This document shows positions 16,654 through 24,706 of a DNA stretch of 64,000 nt, piece by piece; within the stretch, counting starts at the first letter, position 1, and every line of letters starts with the position of its first letter. Below the pieces are notes generated by a model that ran no database searches, was not told the origin of the DNA, and saw only the letters and a program-made list of their open reading frames with translations. The position numbers and the translations under genes were made by a program. Source of the DNA: an uncultured Acetobacteraceae bacterium (GTDB lineage: Bacteria; Pseudomonadota; Alphaproteobacteria; Acetobacterales; Acetobacteraceae); the NCBI GenBank assembly GCA_903918315.1, contig CAIXEA010000133.1, forward strand, positions 1-64,000. Direction: 5' to 3'.

Positions 16654-18928
16654 GCGACACAAACCGCGCGGCCTGTTCCGGGATCGCTGATATTTTCTTC
16701 AACGCGTGCAATTCCGCGAGTCCCAAAAGATAGGACAATGTCGACTCGGCACCCATATTTTCATTACGTCCCCCCGGATGCAGCCCATCCCCACACCCCC
16801 CGTTTCTCTGATCGGCCAGTGGCGTTGCCAGGTCATTATGACCCAAGAACCACCTGAATGCGGTAATCGCGCGGGCCCGCCAGGCCATATCGCCGGTGGC
16901 CGACCAGGCCGCGAGGCAGGCGGAGATTGTTGCTGCGGCTTCCACGGGTTGCTGATCGAACGGTCGCGGCCTTTCGCGTATATTGCCGAAACTGTCGGTT
17001 CCGACCGGCCTGAAATAGCCGGATGGCGAGGTCTGGCACACCATCAGCCACTCCAGCGCACGCAAGCCCGCCTTGACGTAGCGCGGCTCATTCATGGCCA
17101 GCCCGGTCTGGATCAGCGCCTGCGGCAAGCGCGCATTGTCGTAGGAGAGGACGTCTTCGAACCAAACCCAGCCCTGGTATTCTGCGTCGCCCAGCCGGGT
17201 CATCAGGCGCTCCGCCAGCACGCGGCGGACATGGCGGGCACGGAGATCGCCCGGCGATACCTGGCACCAGGCGTCAAGCCCGAGCAGCGTAAACCCCCAG
17301 GCCCGCGGCGATCCGAAAGATTCGACCGGCGGCAAAGCCGCGAGGAACAAGGCCTCTGCCCAGGACAGGCGTTTATGGGCGATCCCGGTCAGAACATGAT
17401 CCCCCAAGGCCCAAAGCGCGCGCGCATGGCTGTCTTCCGAGCCGGTGCTTTCGAGCCATTGCCGATCGAAGCTCATGAAATTGCGGAACCTGGCGATATC
17501 GGGGTTCCAGGCATGCTGGATAAACGCACCAAGCCGCGCCGGCAGACCGTCGGGCAGCCGTGGACCACCGAGCCGCTCCAGCGCACTGGCGAAGAGCAGC
17601 GCGCGGGCGTTATCGTCCAGGCAGTAGCCGTGCAACCGATCGACCGTTCCATAACGAGCGTGTTGCAGCATGCCCGTGCTATCACAAAATGAAAGAAAGT
17701 GTTCGAGCCGCAGGGGCGGTAACGCGCCGGAGTCCGAAGGGGCATTCAGCCGCCGCGGCGGTTTCGGTTCCTGGATACGGCTTAGGCTCCGCGCTTCGTC
17801 GAAGACCGCCGCATACCGCGCCGCCGTGGCGGCCCATGTCATCGTTCGGCTACAGGTATAGGCGCGTTCCCGCATCATATTCCGGCGCGCGTCATTGGTC
17901 AGAAGAGCGCCGATCTCCTGGCTGAGTGCGGCGGCGTCGTTGAACGGGGTTAGGATTCCCAGGCCATCGGCCAGCAATTCCGCGGCATGCCAATATGGTG
18001 TCGATACGATTGCCGAACCCAGACCAAAGCTGTACGACAGTGTCCCGGAGGTCATCTGCGCTTCGGCCAGATAGGGCGTCACATAGACATCGCACGCGGC
18101 AATAAATTGCAGCAGCCGGGGCTGATCGACGAACTGATTGATGAACACGACATGCTGCTCAATCCCGAGCGCGCTGGCGCGCGCCGCGAGGCTGTCGCGA
18201 TAGGCTTCCCCGTGGTCCCGGATCAAATTGGGATGGGACGCTCCAAGCACGACATAAATCGCATCCGGACAGGCCTGAAGGATGCCAGGCATCGCATCCA
18301 GCATTGTCTCGATGCCCTTGTTCGGCGACAGCAGGCCAAAGGTCAAAATCACTTTTCGGTTAGAGAAACAAAGGGCTTCCTTGCCATCGTCCGGGTCAAG
18401 GAACGGAACATCCGGGATGCCGTGCGGGATGACCGCAATTTTACCGTCGGGCACGCCGTGAACCCGGCGGAGAATTTCGCGGCCACGCTCCGCCATCACG
18501 ACCAGCTTCGTTGACCGGTCGATGACCTGGTCCATCACCTGCCGTTGTGCCGGCGTCGGATCGGACAGCACGGTATGGAGGGTCGTGACGACGGGGACGG
18601 TGACGCGTGCGAGCAAGTCCAGGATGTGGCCGCCGGCCTCGCCGCCGAAGATGCCATATTCATGTTGCAGGCTGATCAGGTCGGTATCGCTCGCGGCGAG
18701 GAATGCCGCCGCCCGGGCGTAGTCCCCGAGCACGTCTTCGCGGACCTCGTACCGCACGCAGGACGGATAATCGTGATGTCGGCCGGTGTCGGTCATCACC
18801 ACCACACCGGTGTCCCAGTCGGGGCGCGCGGTAGCGACCGCATGATGCAAATCGTGGGTAAAGGTCGCGATGCCGCAATGGCGCGGCAGATGGTTCCCGA
18901 TAAAGGCCAGACGGCGGATCGGAGTCAT
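16646..18928 (-). CDS. Fused GT4 glycosyltransferase and (alpha/alpha)-barrel glycosidase-like protein
   Basis: The 760-residue protein has two parts. Residues 1 to about 385 form a GT4 (GT-B fold) glycosyltransferase, with the N-terminal GNHLPRHCGIATFT, a LTFGLLSPNKGIE donor-domain strand and the SGTLSYSFGLG segment. Residues about 400-750 form an all-helical domain with DDNARALLFASALERLG, reminiscent of alpha/alpha-barrel sugar-processing or epimerase-like domains. No signal peptide is seen. It overlaps the manA stop by 4 bp and the GH130 start by 8 bp. The context suggests a GDP-mannose-using enzyme that makes or remodels a mannoside, which is an inference. Confidence 0.82.
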   Translation of the reverse strand: MTPIRRLAFIGNHLPRHCGIATFTHDLHHAVATARPDWDTGVVVMTDTGRHHDYPSCVRYEVREDVLGDYARAAAFLAASDTDLISLQHEYGIFGGEAGGHILDLLARVTVPVVTTLHTVLSDPTPAQRQVMDQVIDRSTKLVVMAERGREILRRVHGVPDGKIAVIPHGIPDVPFLDPDDGKEALCFSNRKVILTFGLLSPNKGIETMLDAMPGILQACPDAIYVVLGASHPNLIRDHGEAYRDSLAARASALGIEQHVVFINQFVDQPRLLQFIAACDVYVTPYLAEAQMTSGTLSYSFGLGSAIVSTPYWHAAELLADGLGILTPFNDAAALSQEIGALLTNDARRNMMRERAYTCSRTMTWAATAARYAAVFDEARSLSRIQEPKPPRRLNAPSDSGALPPLRLEHFLSFCDSTGMLQHARYGTVDRLHGYCLDDNARALLFASALERLGGPRLPDGLPARLGAFIQHAWNPDIARFRNFMSFDRQWLESTGSEDSHARALWALGDHVLTGIAHKRLSWAEALFLAALPPVESFGSPRAWGFTLLGLDAWCQVSPGDLRARHVRRVLAERLMTRLGDAEYQGWVWFEDVLSYDNARLPQALIQTGLAMNEPRYVKAGLRALEWLMVCQTSPSGYFRPVGTDSFGNIRERPRPFDQQPVEAAATISACLAAWSATGDMAWRARAITAFRWFLGHNDLATPLADQRNGGCGDGLHPGGRNENMGAESTLSYLLGLAELHALKKISAIPEQAARFVSHA

Positions 18929-19890
18929 ACCACCCCCTCCCCGTGCGGCCGGGTGTAGGCGGTGACGGCACGTGCGAAACAGGCCATGACCTGGGCCTGA
19001 TGCGGGTCTTCTTCCATCTGCGCGCCGTCGGTGTTCAGCCGCCTTAATAAATTGCTGATCGGCCCGGGGCCGGCATAACCAACGACGGCAACGACGCCCA
19101 GGTCACCAGTGCTCAACCTGAGTATGTCGTCCCGGACGAAAATCGTGTCACCTGGGGACATCGTGAGGTCTCCGGCGGTCGCGCTGCCGGAAAGCGTCAG
19201 CAGCCAGGTTTCGCCCGTGGCATTCAGGCACCATTGGGACCCAGCGGGCAGGTCGAGCCGTTCGAAAACAAATTCGGGGCTGACTGCCAACAGATTGCGG
19301 ACTTCTGACAGGCGAAGCTGTTCAAACAAGCCCGGCGCTGGTTCGGCCTGCGCGACCGCCAGGCTCTCCTCGATATGCAGATCGCGGCCACGGCCAAAGT
19401 CGAACAGGCGGAACGTCACATCAACGCGCTGTTGCATTTCGGCGATGACAATCCCAGCGCCAATGGCATGAATGGTCCCGGCGGGGATGAAGCAACTATC
19501 ACCCGGGGACACGCTACGCCACAGGAGCAGGTCCGCGATCGTTCCGTCTTCAATGGCTTGGCGCAGTTGCGCGCGGCTCAGATGCTGGGTCAGGCCGACG
19601 CCGATCCGCGCACCAGCAGCGGCCTCAACGACATACCACGCTTCATTTTTGCCGCTTGGCAATCCGATTGTCAGCGCATAGGCGTTATTGGGGTGGACCT
19701 GAATGGATAAAGGTTGTTCGGCGAACAGAAGTTTCAAGGATAGCGACGCAGAGTCGGTTGATTCGGACTCCCGCTCGTAAATGATTTCGCCGATACGGGC
19801 ACCGTCATGAGACTTTAGGCTCCATGGGCTAATGTCTCGCATGCCCCATGGCTTTTCGTGCAGCACCTGGCGTGTTCGTTCGATGGGCAT
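18925..19890 (-). CDS. manA: Class I mannose-6-phosphate isomerase
   Basis: The 321-residue protein is a cupin-fold, zinc-dependent isomerase that interconverts mannose 6-phosphate and fructose 6-phosphate. Zinc ligands can be read in QVHP (Gln and His), in GKNEAWYV (Glu) and in GTIHAIG (His). It is on the short side for the class, similar to bacterial ManA forms that lack the helical insertion. It is the first gene of the manA-GT4-GH130 operon and would supply mannose phosphate for GDP-mannose. The C-terminal 25 residues are charged and look non-conserved. Confidence 0.9.
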   Translation of the reverse strand: MPIERTRQVLHEKPWGMRDISPWSLKSHDGARIGEIIYERESESTDSASLSLKLLFAEQPLSIQVHPNNAYALTIGLPSGKNEAWYVVEAAAGARIGVGLTQHLSRAQLRQAIEDGTIADLLLWRSVSPGDSCFIPAGTIHAIGAGIVIAEMQQRVDVTFRLFDFGRGRDLHIEESLAVAQAEPAPGLFEQLRLSEVRNLLAVSPEFVFERLDLPAGSQWCLNATGETWLLTLSGSATAGDLTMSPGDTIFVRDDILRLSTGDLGVVAVVGYAGPGPISNLLRRLNTDGAQMEEDPHQAQVMACFARAVTAYTRPHGEGVV

Positions 19891-19936
19891 GTTCGGTCCT
19901 TTATTGGGGCCGGAGCGTCTCGTGCTGGAACGTCAA

Positions 19937-19958
19937 CGGCCGGCATCACTGCCGGCCG
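19937..19958 (-). terminator. Hairpin after the small Tyr-rich gene, ahead of manA
   Basis: Perfect 9-bp arms CGGCCGGCA/TGCCGGCCG enclose a 4-base loop, in the 78-bp gap between two same-strand genes. There is no T-run, so it may act as an attenuator or stabiliser rather than a full terminator. Confidence 0.4.
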
Positions 19959-19968
19959 CCGTCAGCCG

Positions 19969-20241
19969 TTAGCGGAACATGAAATTCAGGCCGATACCGG
20001 GTCCGTAAACCACCGGCGGCGGGTAATAGTATGGGGACCCGTAGATCACCGGTGGCGAACGGTAATATCCACCGTTCCAGTTATGGTGATAGTTACGGTA
20101 GTCGCGTTGTTCGTACCGCCGAACCTGGGCGGAGGCCGGGCTGGCGAGAGCCCCGAGAGCAAAGGCCGCCGCCAGGATGGCGCCCGTTAAATGCCGGGCG
20201 GTCATCCGGCGTGTTGGTTGCGTGATCGTTATTCGCATCAT
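19969..20241 (-). CDS. Small exported Tyr/Pro-rich protein
   Basis: The 90-residue product (89 if it starts at the second ATG, 20238) has a signal peptide ending near SPASAQ. Its mature part is rich in Tyr, Pro, Asn and Arg, with repeats of the type YYRSPPVIYG and YYYPPPVVYG. A strong AGGAGGT ribosome site precedes the start. Such proteins are common in the periplasm of alphaproteobacteria and have no assigned function. The Tyr/Pro repeats resemble extended or surface-attached segments. Confidence 0.7.
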   Translation of the reverse strand: MMRITITQPTRRMTARHLTGAILAAAFALGALASPASAQVRRYEQRDYRNYHHNWNGGYYRSPPVIYGSPYYYPPPVVYGPGIGLNFMFR

Positions 20242-20299
20242 GGTGACCTCCTGTGGATTGGCTGATGGGTGCGGTCACATGATGCGACCGCCACCTTGG

Positions 20300-20818
20300 T
20301 TAGCCGCGTGCTGCGAGCGTATGGTGCTCCGACATTTCGAAGACAGTATCGGCGACTTTCTTCTGCGCATCGGGCATCGCCGAGTACAGCGTCTCAAACG
20401 ACGCCAGGATGTTCTTCAGTCCGTCGACATGCGCCTGGGCGAATTTCTGATATTTCTTCAGATCATCCACCGCCGTCATGGTGTTCGCGGGTATCGCTTT
20501 GTTTTCGGTCACCATCTTTTCCATGGCCACGGCATTCTCCCGCATCGCATGCGCGACCGCGGTCCATTTCGTCTCCTGCTCCGCCGTGATTTTCAGAGAC
20601 GTATGCAGGCTGGTGATCCGCTGTTCCACCGTATCGGGCCTGGCATCGGTCGCGGCGGCCGCGGCTGGCGTCTGCACCACGGGCGCATCGGCGGCGCGGG
20701 CTGGGGTCAGCGAACTGGCAAGAATGGTGGCGCCCATCAACGCGGCCATCCCCAAGGTCCGGGTGGCGGTCCGGGTGGCCGGCATGATCAGAGCGATGGA
20801 TTGGACGAACGATGTCAT
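20300..20818 (-). CDS. Exported Spy/CpxP-like (LTXXQ-type) protein
   Basis: The 172-residue product has a signal peptide with a long N-region, ending at ARAAD, then an Ala/Pro-rich linker and a helical core. The core motif LKITAEQETKW matches the LTXXQ-like segment of Spy/CpxP-family proteins, and helices with AMRENAVAMEKM and KKYQKFAQAHVD follow. The ATG at 20818 was chosen because the signal peptide starts there; a longer frame begins at 20896. Like Spy it may be a periplasmic chaperone. It is divergent from the FNR-box gene at 21041. Confidence 0.75.
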   Translation of the reverse strand: MTSFVQSIALIMPATRTATRTLGMAALMGATILASSLTPARAADAPVVQTPAAAAATDARPDTVEQRITSLHTSLKITAEQETKWTAVAHAMRENAVAMEKMVTENKAIPANTMTAVDDLKKYQKFAQAHVDGLKNILASFETLYSAMPDAQKKVADTVFEMSEHHTLAARG

Positions 20819-20970
20819 GGCTGTGTCCTCTTGCGTTTTGCGTTTGAGGCTCCGCGTCGCCGAGGGGCGGTCCGAAGCGAGTACGCTACCGGTCAAGGTG
20901 TGGATGCCGCCCCGGAATATCAGCCATCGGGAACTACCTATGGCGGACCGGCCGGGCCATTTATCCAGCG

Positions 20971-20984
20971 TTGATTTGGATCAA
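20971..20984. promoter_or_regulatory. Perfect FNR/FixK-type binding site
   Basis: TTGAT-TTGG-ATCAA matches the consensus TTGAT-N4-ATCAA of FNR/FixK/Anr regulators exactly. It is centred about 63 bases before the start codon at 21041, a plausible position for activation, and about 160 bases from the divergent CpxP-like gene. Confidence 0.7.
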
Positions 20985-21040
20985 AGACCGACATCCCCGC
21001 TTCGGCATGATGGGCCGAACTGGTATTGGAGGGGCGATCC

Positions 21041-22645
21041 ATGGCAATCATAAACGGGGCCGCGACGATTGATCGCCTGCGCGAAGAAATCGCCGGCGTC
21101 CGCTATCGAGAAGCGACCGATAGCTTCTGCCGTCTTGTGACCGAGGGCAATCGCCCTCTCAAATCCATGATCAAGGAGGCGATCGCCGCGGCCGCACCCT
21201 TCGTGCAGGTGCCGTCCCATATGATGCAACTTCCGAACGGTGAGATGCGCGGGGTCAATTACGATCACACCATCCTGGGCTGGCGCGGGGCGATTTCGTT
21301 GATGAACGAACTCGGCGGGACGCGCGGCATTCTGCCGAACATCCAGGCCATGTGGTATGTGCCGCAGGGCCTGAATGTCTGGGAGCAGGTGATCTGCGAA
21401 TTCCCAGGCCATTACGCCCGCGACGGCGAGCAATGTAACCGCCAGTTTCCTGGCCCGGATGAGCATGTGAACCGCTTTGACGGACCGGCCTGGAATCCGC
21501 CGAAAATCTATTTCCAGGACCATGCCCCGATCGAAGACGGACCGGTTACGGATCGCCTGGCGCGCATGAACTGGGCGATTGCCGAAGGTGACAAGGCGGA
21601 TGCGTATGGGTTGTTCCTCGGCCTCGCCAAGGACCCGGCGGCGCGGGAGCGGCTGAAGGACGCGATCCTGTTCGCCGGCATCACCGATTTGCAGGACACC
21701 ATTATCAATCGCGGCGGCTATCAGAATATCGGCCACAAGGCGTTGCGGGCACGGGCGCTGGTGGACATCGCCGACTACCTCGGCTGGGACAATGCGCATG
21801 AGCTGATCTACACCGTGGTGCCGGACCTCGGCTGCTCGCCACGGCTGTATGGGCTGTTCACCGAGATCGCCAATATCTGCCGGATGGAGCTGCCGAAAAG
21901 CGCATCGACCCCGAAGCGGTCTGACTCACCGCTGAATGAACGCGCACTCGATCAACTGACCGAAGCCTTGCTTTGGGGCGGCCCGTTTGAGGTCAACAGC
22001 GCCATCATGGGTTTCTTCAAGCGCGGCGCCGGGTTGCTGGACGTGGGTGACGCTGTGATCGCCTGCTTCCAGCGTTATCTGATGGATGTGCTGGAACATC
22101 CCAATGCCTTCCTGCATCCGACGCATGCGCTGGATTACATGAATGTGGTGATGTCCTGGGTTCGCAACCATGACAATCCGCATCAGGTGAAGGGCATTTT
22201 CATGGGGGCGCGGTTCATGAACGACGCGATCCGTTCAAACGCGATCTATCCCCGCGATCCCGCGACGGTGCTGGAACCACGCCAGCATTTCCGTGCCTGG
22301 GCCGATGGCATCGCCCTGGATCGGATGCTACCGATTCTGAAAGAGCATGTGCTGGCCCAGGATGCGCCCCGGTCATGCGCGTTGGTTGATTCGTATCTGG
22401 ATCGGACCCATGAACGCCACGACCTGCTCGACACCATCACCTATGCCGCCTGCCACTGGCAAAACGACCCCCATGTGATGCGCAATGGCGCGTCATCGCT
22501 GGAGGAATTCCGTTACAGCCGCAGCCCCCGGCGCGACGATATCGTGCGTGGCTACGTGAAGCACCAGTCGCGTTATGTGAAGCGGGCTCCGACCCATGAC
22601 TGTTTCGGTGTCTACGCTCATTATTTTCAACCCGGCCACGCCTGA
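21041..22645 (+). CDS. Conserved protein of unknown function, 534 aa, behind an FNR-type box
   Basis: I do not recognise this family. The soluble, mostly helical product is rich in His, Trp and Met, with segments such as MRGVNYDHTILGWRG, WYVPQGLNVWEQ, DIADYLGWDNAHELIYT and VMSWVRNHDNPHQ. Spaced His residues recall helical metal- or cofactor-binding oxidoreductases such as questin-oxidase-like proteins, but that is only a resemblance. GGAGGGG before the ATG at 21041 fixes the start. It forms a two-gene unit with the 118-residue gene 9 bp downstream. The perfect FNR-type box suggests oxygen-dependent expression. Confidence 0.8.
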   Translation: MAIINGAATIDRLREEIAGVRYREATDSFCRLVTEGNRPLKSMIKEAIAAAAPFVQVPSHMMQLPNGEMRGVNYDHTILGWRGAISLMNELGGTRGILPNIQAMWYVPQGLNVWEQVICEFPGHYARDGEQCNRQFPGPDEHVNRFDGPAWNPPKIYFQDHAPIEDGPVTDRLARMNWAIAEGDKADAYGLFLGLAKDPAARERLKDAILFAGITDLQDTIINRGGYQNIGHKALRARALVDIADYLGWDNAHELIYTVVPDLGCSPRLYGLFTEIANICRMELPKSASTPKRSDSPLNERALDQLTEALLWGGPFEVNSAIMGFFKRGAGLLDVGDAVIACFQRYLMDVLEHPNAFLHPTHALDYMNVVMSWVRNHDNPHQVKGIFMGARFMNDAIRSNAIYPRDPATVLEPRQHFRAWADGIALDRMLPILKEHVLAQDAPRSCALVDSYLDRTHERHDLLDTITYAACHWQNDPHVMRNGASSLEEFRYSRSPRRDDIVRGYVKHQSRYVKRAPTHDCFGVYAHYFQPGHA

Positions 22646-22654
22646 GGTCATCCC

Positions 22655-23011
22655 ATGAGCCAGGAACTCGATACAGTCTGGCGGCTGCGCAATGCCGCCG
22701 CCGTCACCCTCGGCCTGACCGAGGACCAGATGCGCCATGCCATCGAAGCGGCGAGCACCGACGATCTGGTGGCCCTGCTCGAGAGTTTCGCCCCCGGGCG
22801 ATCCAACGGCCCGGATTGGGCACGAACCTTCGAGCCGCTGATCGAACGGCTTTGGACTTGGCGCGATGCGGCCACGATGGCCGCATTGGCCGATGTTTTC
22901 CGCGGCCGCGGCATGCCGTGGATGGCGGTGACGCATGCTTTGACCGCGAACCAGCGGGCTGCCGCGCGCCATCCCGCCTGGGCGCGGCAGCCCGCATTCA
23001 CGGTCGTCTGA
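22655..23011 (+). CDS. Small unknown protein co-transcribed with the 534-aa protein
   Basis: The 118-residue product starts 9 bp after the upstream stop. It is an all-helical, cytosolic-looking protein with no signal peptide or membrane segment. The first half reads like a small helical adaptor (LGLTEDQMRHAIEAA, DDLVALLESFAPG). The C-terminal half is Trp/Ala/Arg-rich. I recognise no family. The tight spacing implies that it works with the 534-residue protein, perhaps as a subunit. Confidence 0.7.
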   Translation: MSQELDTVWRLRNAAAVTLGLTEDQMRHAIEAASTDDLVALLESFAPGRSNGPDWARTFEPLIERLWTWRDAATMAALADVFRGRGMPWMAVTHALTANQRAAARHPAWARQPAFTVV

Positions 23012-23047
23012 TCGCCTCCGGTTCGCGCCAGGCAGCGGTACGGGGGA

Positions 23048-23629
23048 TTACCGCGCTTCGGTCCAGCTTTCGCAGAACGCCAAAGCACAGGTGCTGAACG
23101 GCCGCTCTTCCCGCACGCGGGGGAACGGCACGCCCTTGGCCTGCACCCCGTTGCGCGTCACGCGCGCGCCCAACGAGGGAATCAGCACGGTGCAGACGCC
23201 GTAGGGGCGGGCATCGGGTCCCTGGTTCGGATAGGTGTGGATCAACAGCGGGTCGCCATTGTCGTACCAGGTCAGGTTGATGGTTTCGTCTTCCGTGACC
23301 ACGCTCTCCGTCCAGAAATCACGAGGATCGCCGGATGTGCTGAATTCCGCATCGATGACGGGGATCGAGAGGTCCTTCAGCTCCGCGTTCAGCATCCCCT
23401 GCACGGTGTTCTGCAGCCACCGCGCCATGGCGATGTTGTCGGAGTAGATGCGCCAACGGTCCTCGGTCAGCTCGCTCTTGATATAGAGGACATGGCCCGG
23501 GCCGGCACCGGAGGAAATGATCCGCCAGAAGCTGGCATTGGTGGAGAAGGGCGCTCCATCGGTCTCACTCAGGCGAATAAACGGGTTTTCACCGGTCAGG
23601 ATCACGCGGTTGGGGTCTGCGGCTGTCAT
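23048..23629 (-). CDS. Conserved protein of unknown function, 193 aa
   Basis: The start at 23629 is set by AGGAGG upstream. The frame stays open further, but that part is antisense to the RraA-like gene. The protein is soluble, with beta-rich segments such as GHVLYIKSELTEDRWRIYSD, NLTWYDNGDPLLIHTYPNQ and GVCTVLIPSLGARVTRNG. I know no family for it. It is divergent from the RraA-like gene 120 bp away, so a shared regulatory region and a linked metabolic role are plausible. Confidence 0.7.
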   Translation of the reverse strand: MTAADPNRVILTGENPFIRLSETDGAPFSTNASFWRIISSGAGPGHVLYIKSELTEDRWRIYSDNIAMARWLQNTVQGMLNAELKDLSIPVIDAEFSTSGDPRDFWTESVVTEDETINLTWYDNGDPLLIHTYPNQGPDARPYGVCTVLIPSLGARVTRNGVQAKGVPFPRVREERPFSTCALAFCESWTEAR

Positions 23630-23749
23630 GCTGGGTTCCTCCTGCGGGCACTCTGCCCAGCAGCGATCGGGGCGCGCAAGGGGCGGGACTTGCCAGCCCC
23701 CCGCGCCAGGGACGATGACTGGGGTCTGAAAACGCCGAAAGGACCCACC

Positions 23750-24481
23750 ATGACTGACAGCCCATCCCAGGACGTGCTTGCCGAACTGCGCACCATCGAC
23801 ACACCGACGATCACCAACGTGGTCGCGACCTATCCCAAGAACCCGCTCTGCCTGGGGCTCTATAACCCCTGGACCGAGAACTGGTACACCGACACCTCCA
23901 TCCGCTGCATCTACCCGGAGATGGGCGCGATCGTCGGCCATGCCGTGACCTGCGTCTTCGGCCTGCCGGATCCGAACTACACCGGGCGCCTGAGCTTCAT
24001 GGACGTGATCGACGCGCTCGATGCGATGAAAAAGCCGACCATCCTGATCATTCAGCAGAAATGGCCGGAACATCTGATGAGCAAGGCGGGCCTGGCCGGG
24101 GAGATCATGGTGACCTCGATGAAGGCGGTTGGCTGCATCGGCATGCTCTCGAACGGCCCGTCGCGCGATGTGGACGCGGTGCGGCGGCTGAACTTCCAGA
24201 TGCTGCTGGGCGGCGTGACCGCGGGCCATGGGGAAATGGCGGTGCAGGCGGTGAACGTGCCGGTATCCGTCGGCGGCATGGATGTGGCGCCGGGCGATCT
24301 GATCCATATGGATGAGAACGGGGCGGTGAAATTCCCGGCCAATAAAGCCGAACAGGTGCTGCACAACGCCAAAAAGATGCTGGAGGGCGAAGCCGAACAC
24401 CTCGCCCGCCTGCGCGCCGCCACCAACGCCGCCGAAGTCCGCGCCGCCGGCGGGTCGTATGCGGCGAAGAAGGCACCGTAA
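23750..24481 (+). CDS. RraA-like protein / 4-hydroxy-4-methyl-2-oxoglutarate aldolase family
   Basis: The 243-residue product has the RraA/HMG-aldolase fold: an opening LRTIDTPTITNVV, the central GAIVGHAVTCVF, and the active-site-like region KAVGCIGMLSNGPSRDVDAVRR followed by FQMLLGGVTAGHGEM. Family members are either aldolases or decarboxylases of pyruvate-type substrates, or RNase E regulators. The conserved G-x20-R-D pattern (SRD here) supports an enzyme. The start at 23750 follows a GAAAGGA ribosome site. The stop codon directly abuts a two-hairpin repeat element that could end the transcript. Confidence 0.85.
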   Translation: MTDSPSQDVLAELRTIDTPTITNVVATYPKNPLCLGLYNPWTENWYTDTSIRCIYPEMGAIVGHAVTCVFGLPDPNYTGRLSFMDVIDALDAMKKPTILIIQQKWPEHLMSKAGLAGEIMVTSMKAVGCIGMLSNGPSRDVDAVRRLNFQMLLGGVTAGHGEMAVQAVNVPVSVGGMDVAPGDLIHMDENGAVKFPANKAEQVLHNAKKMLEGEAEHLARLRAATNAAEVRAAGGSYAAKKAP

Positions 24482-24582
24482 AGTGTGTGCGTCTAAAGAC
24501 GGACACGCTTTACTTATGTTTGATCGGGCAATTTAACCGGTTTGTTGATCGCTGCGCGATTCAACCTAAACCGGCATTGCCC
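24481..24582 (+). repeat. Two-hairpin dispersed repeat, copy 1
   Basis: Module A (24481-24510) pairs AAGTGTGTGCGTCT with AGACGGACACGCTT. Module B (24526-24582) is a long hairpin opening GGGCAAT, CCGGTTT, GTTGA and closing TCAAC, AAACCGG, ATTGCCC. The element begins in the last base of the rraA-like stop codon. Copies 2 and 3 are at 26287-26387 (inverted) and 39115-39219. Confidence 0.85.
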
Positions 24583-24706
24583 TGGCACCGCGTGGCAGCC
24601 CCCCATCATCCCATGGGGTGGTGGGGGCGACTCCGGCGGCTCATTCGTGCGATGATCGCTCTCGACCGGTGAACAATCGCCGGCTGGAAATCGTCCGGAG
24701 ACACGC

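Noticed and set aside
23630-24400. N-terminal extension of the 193-aa protein to 450 residues
   Set aside because: It is antisense to the RraA-like gene. The AGGAGG site places the start at 23629.
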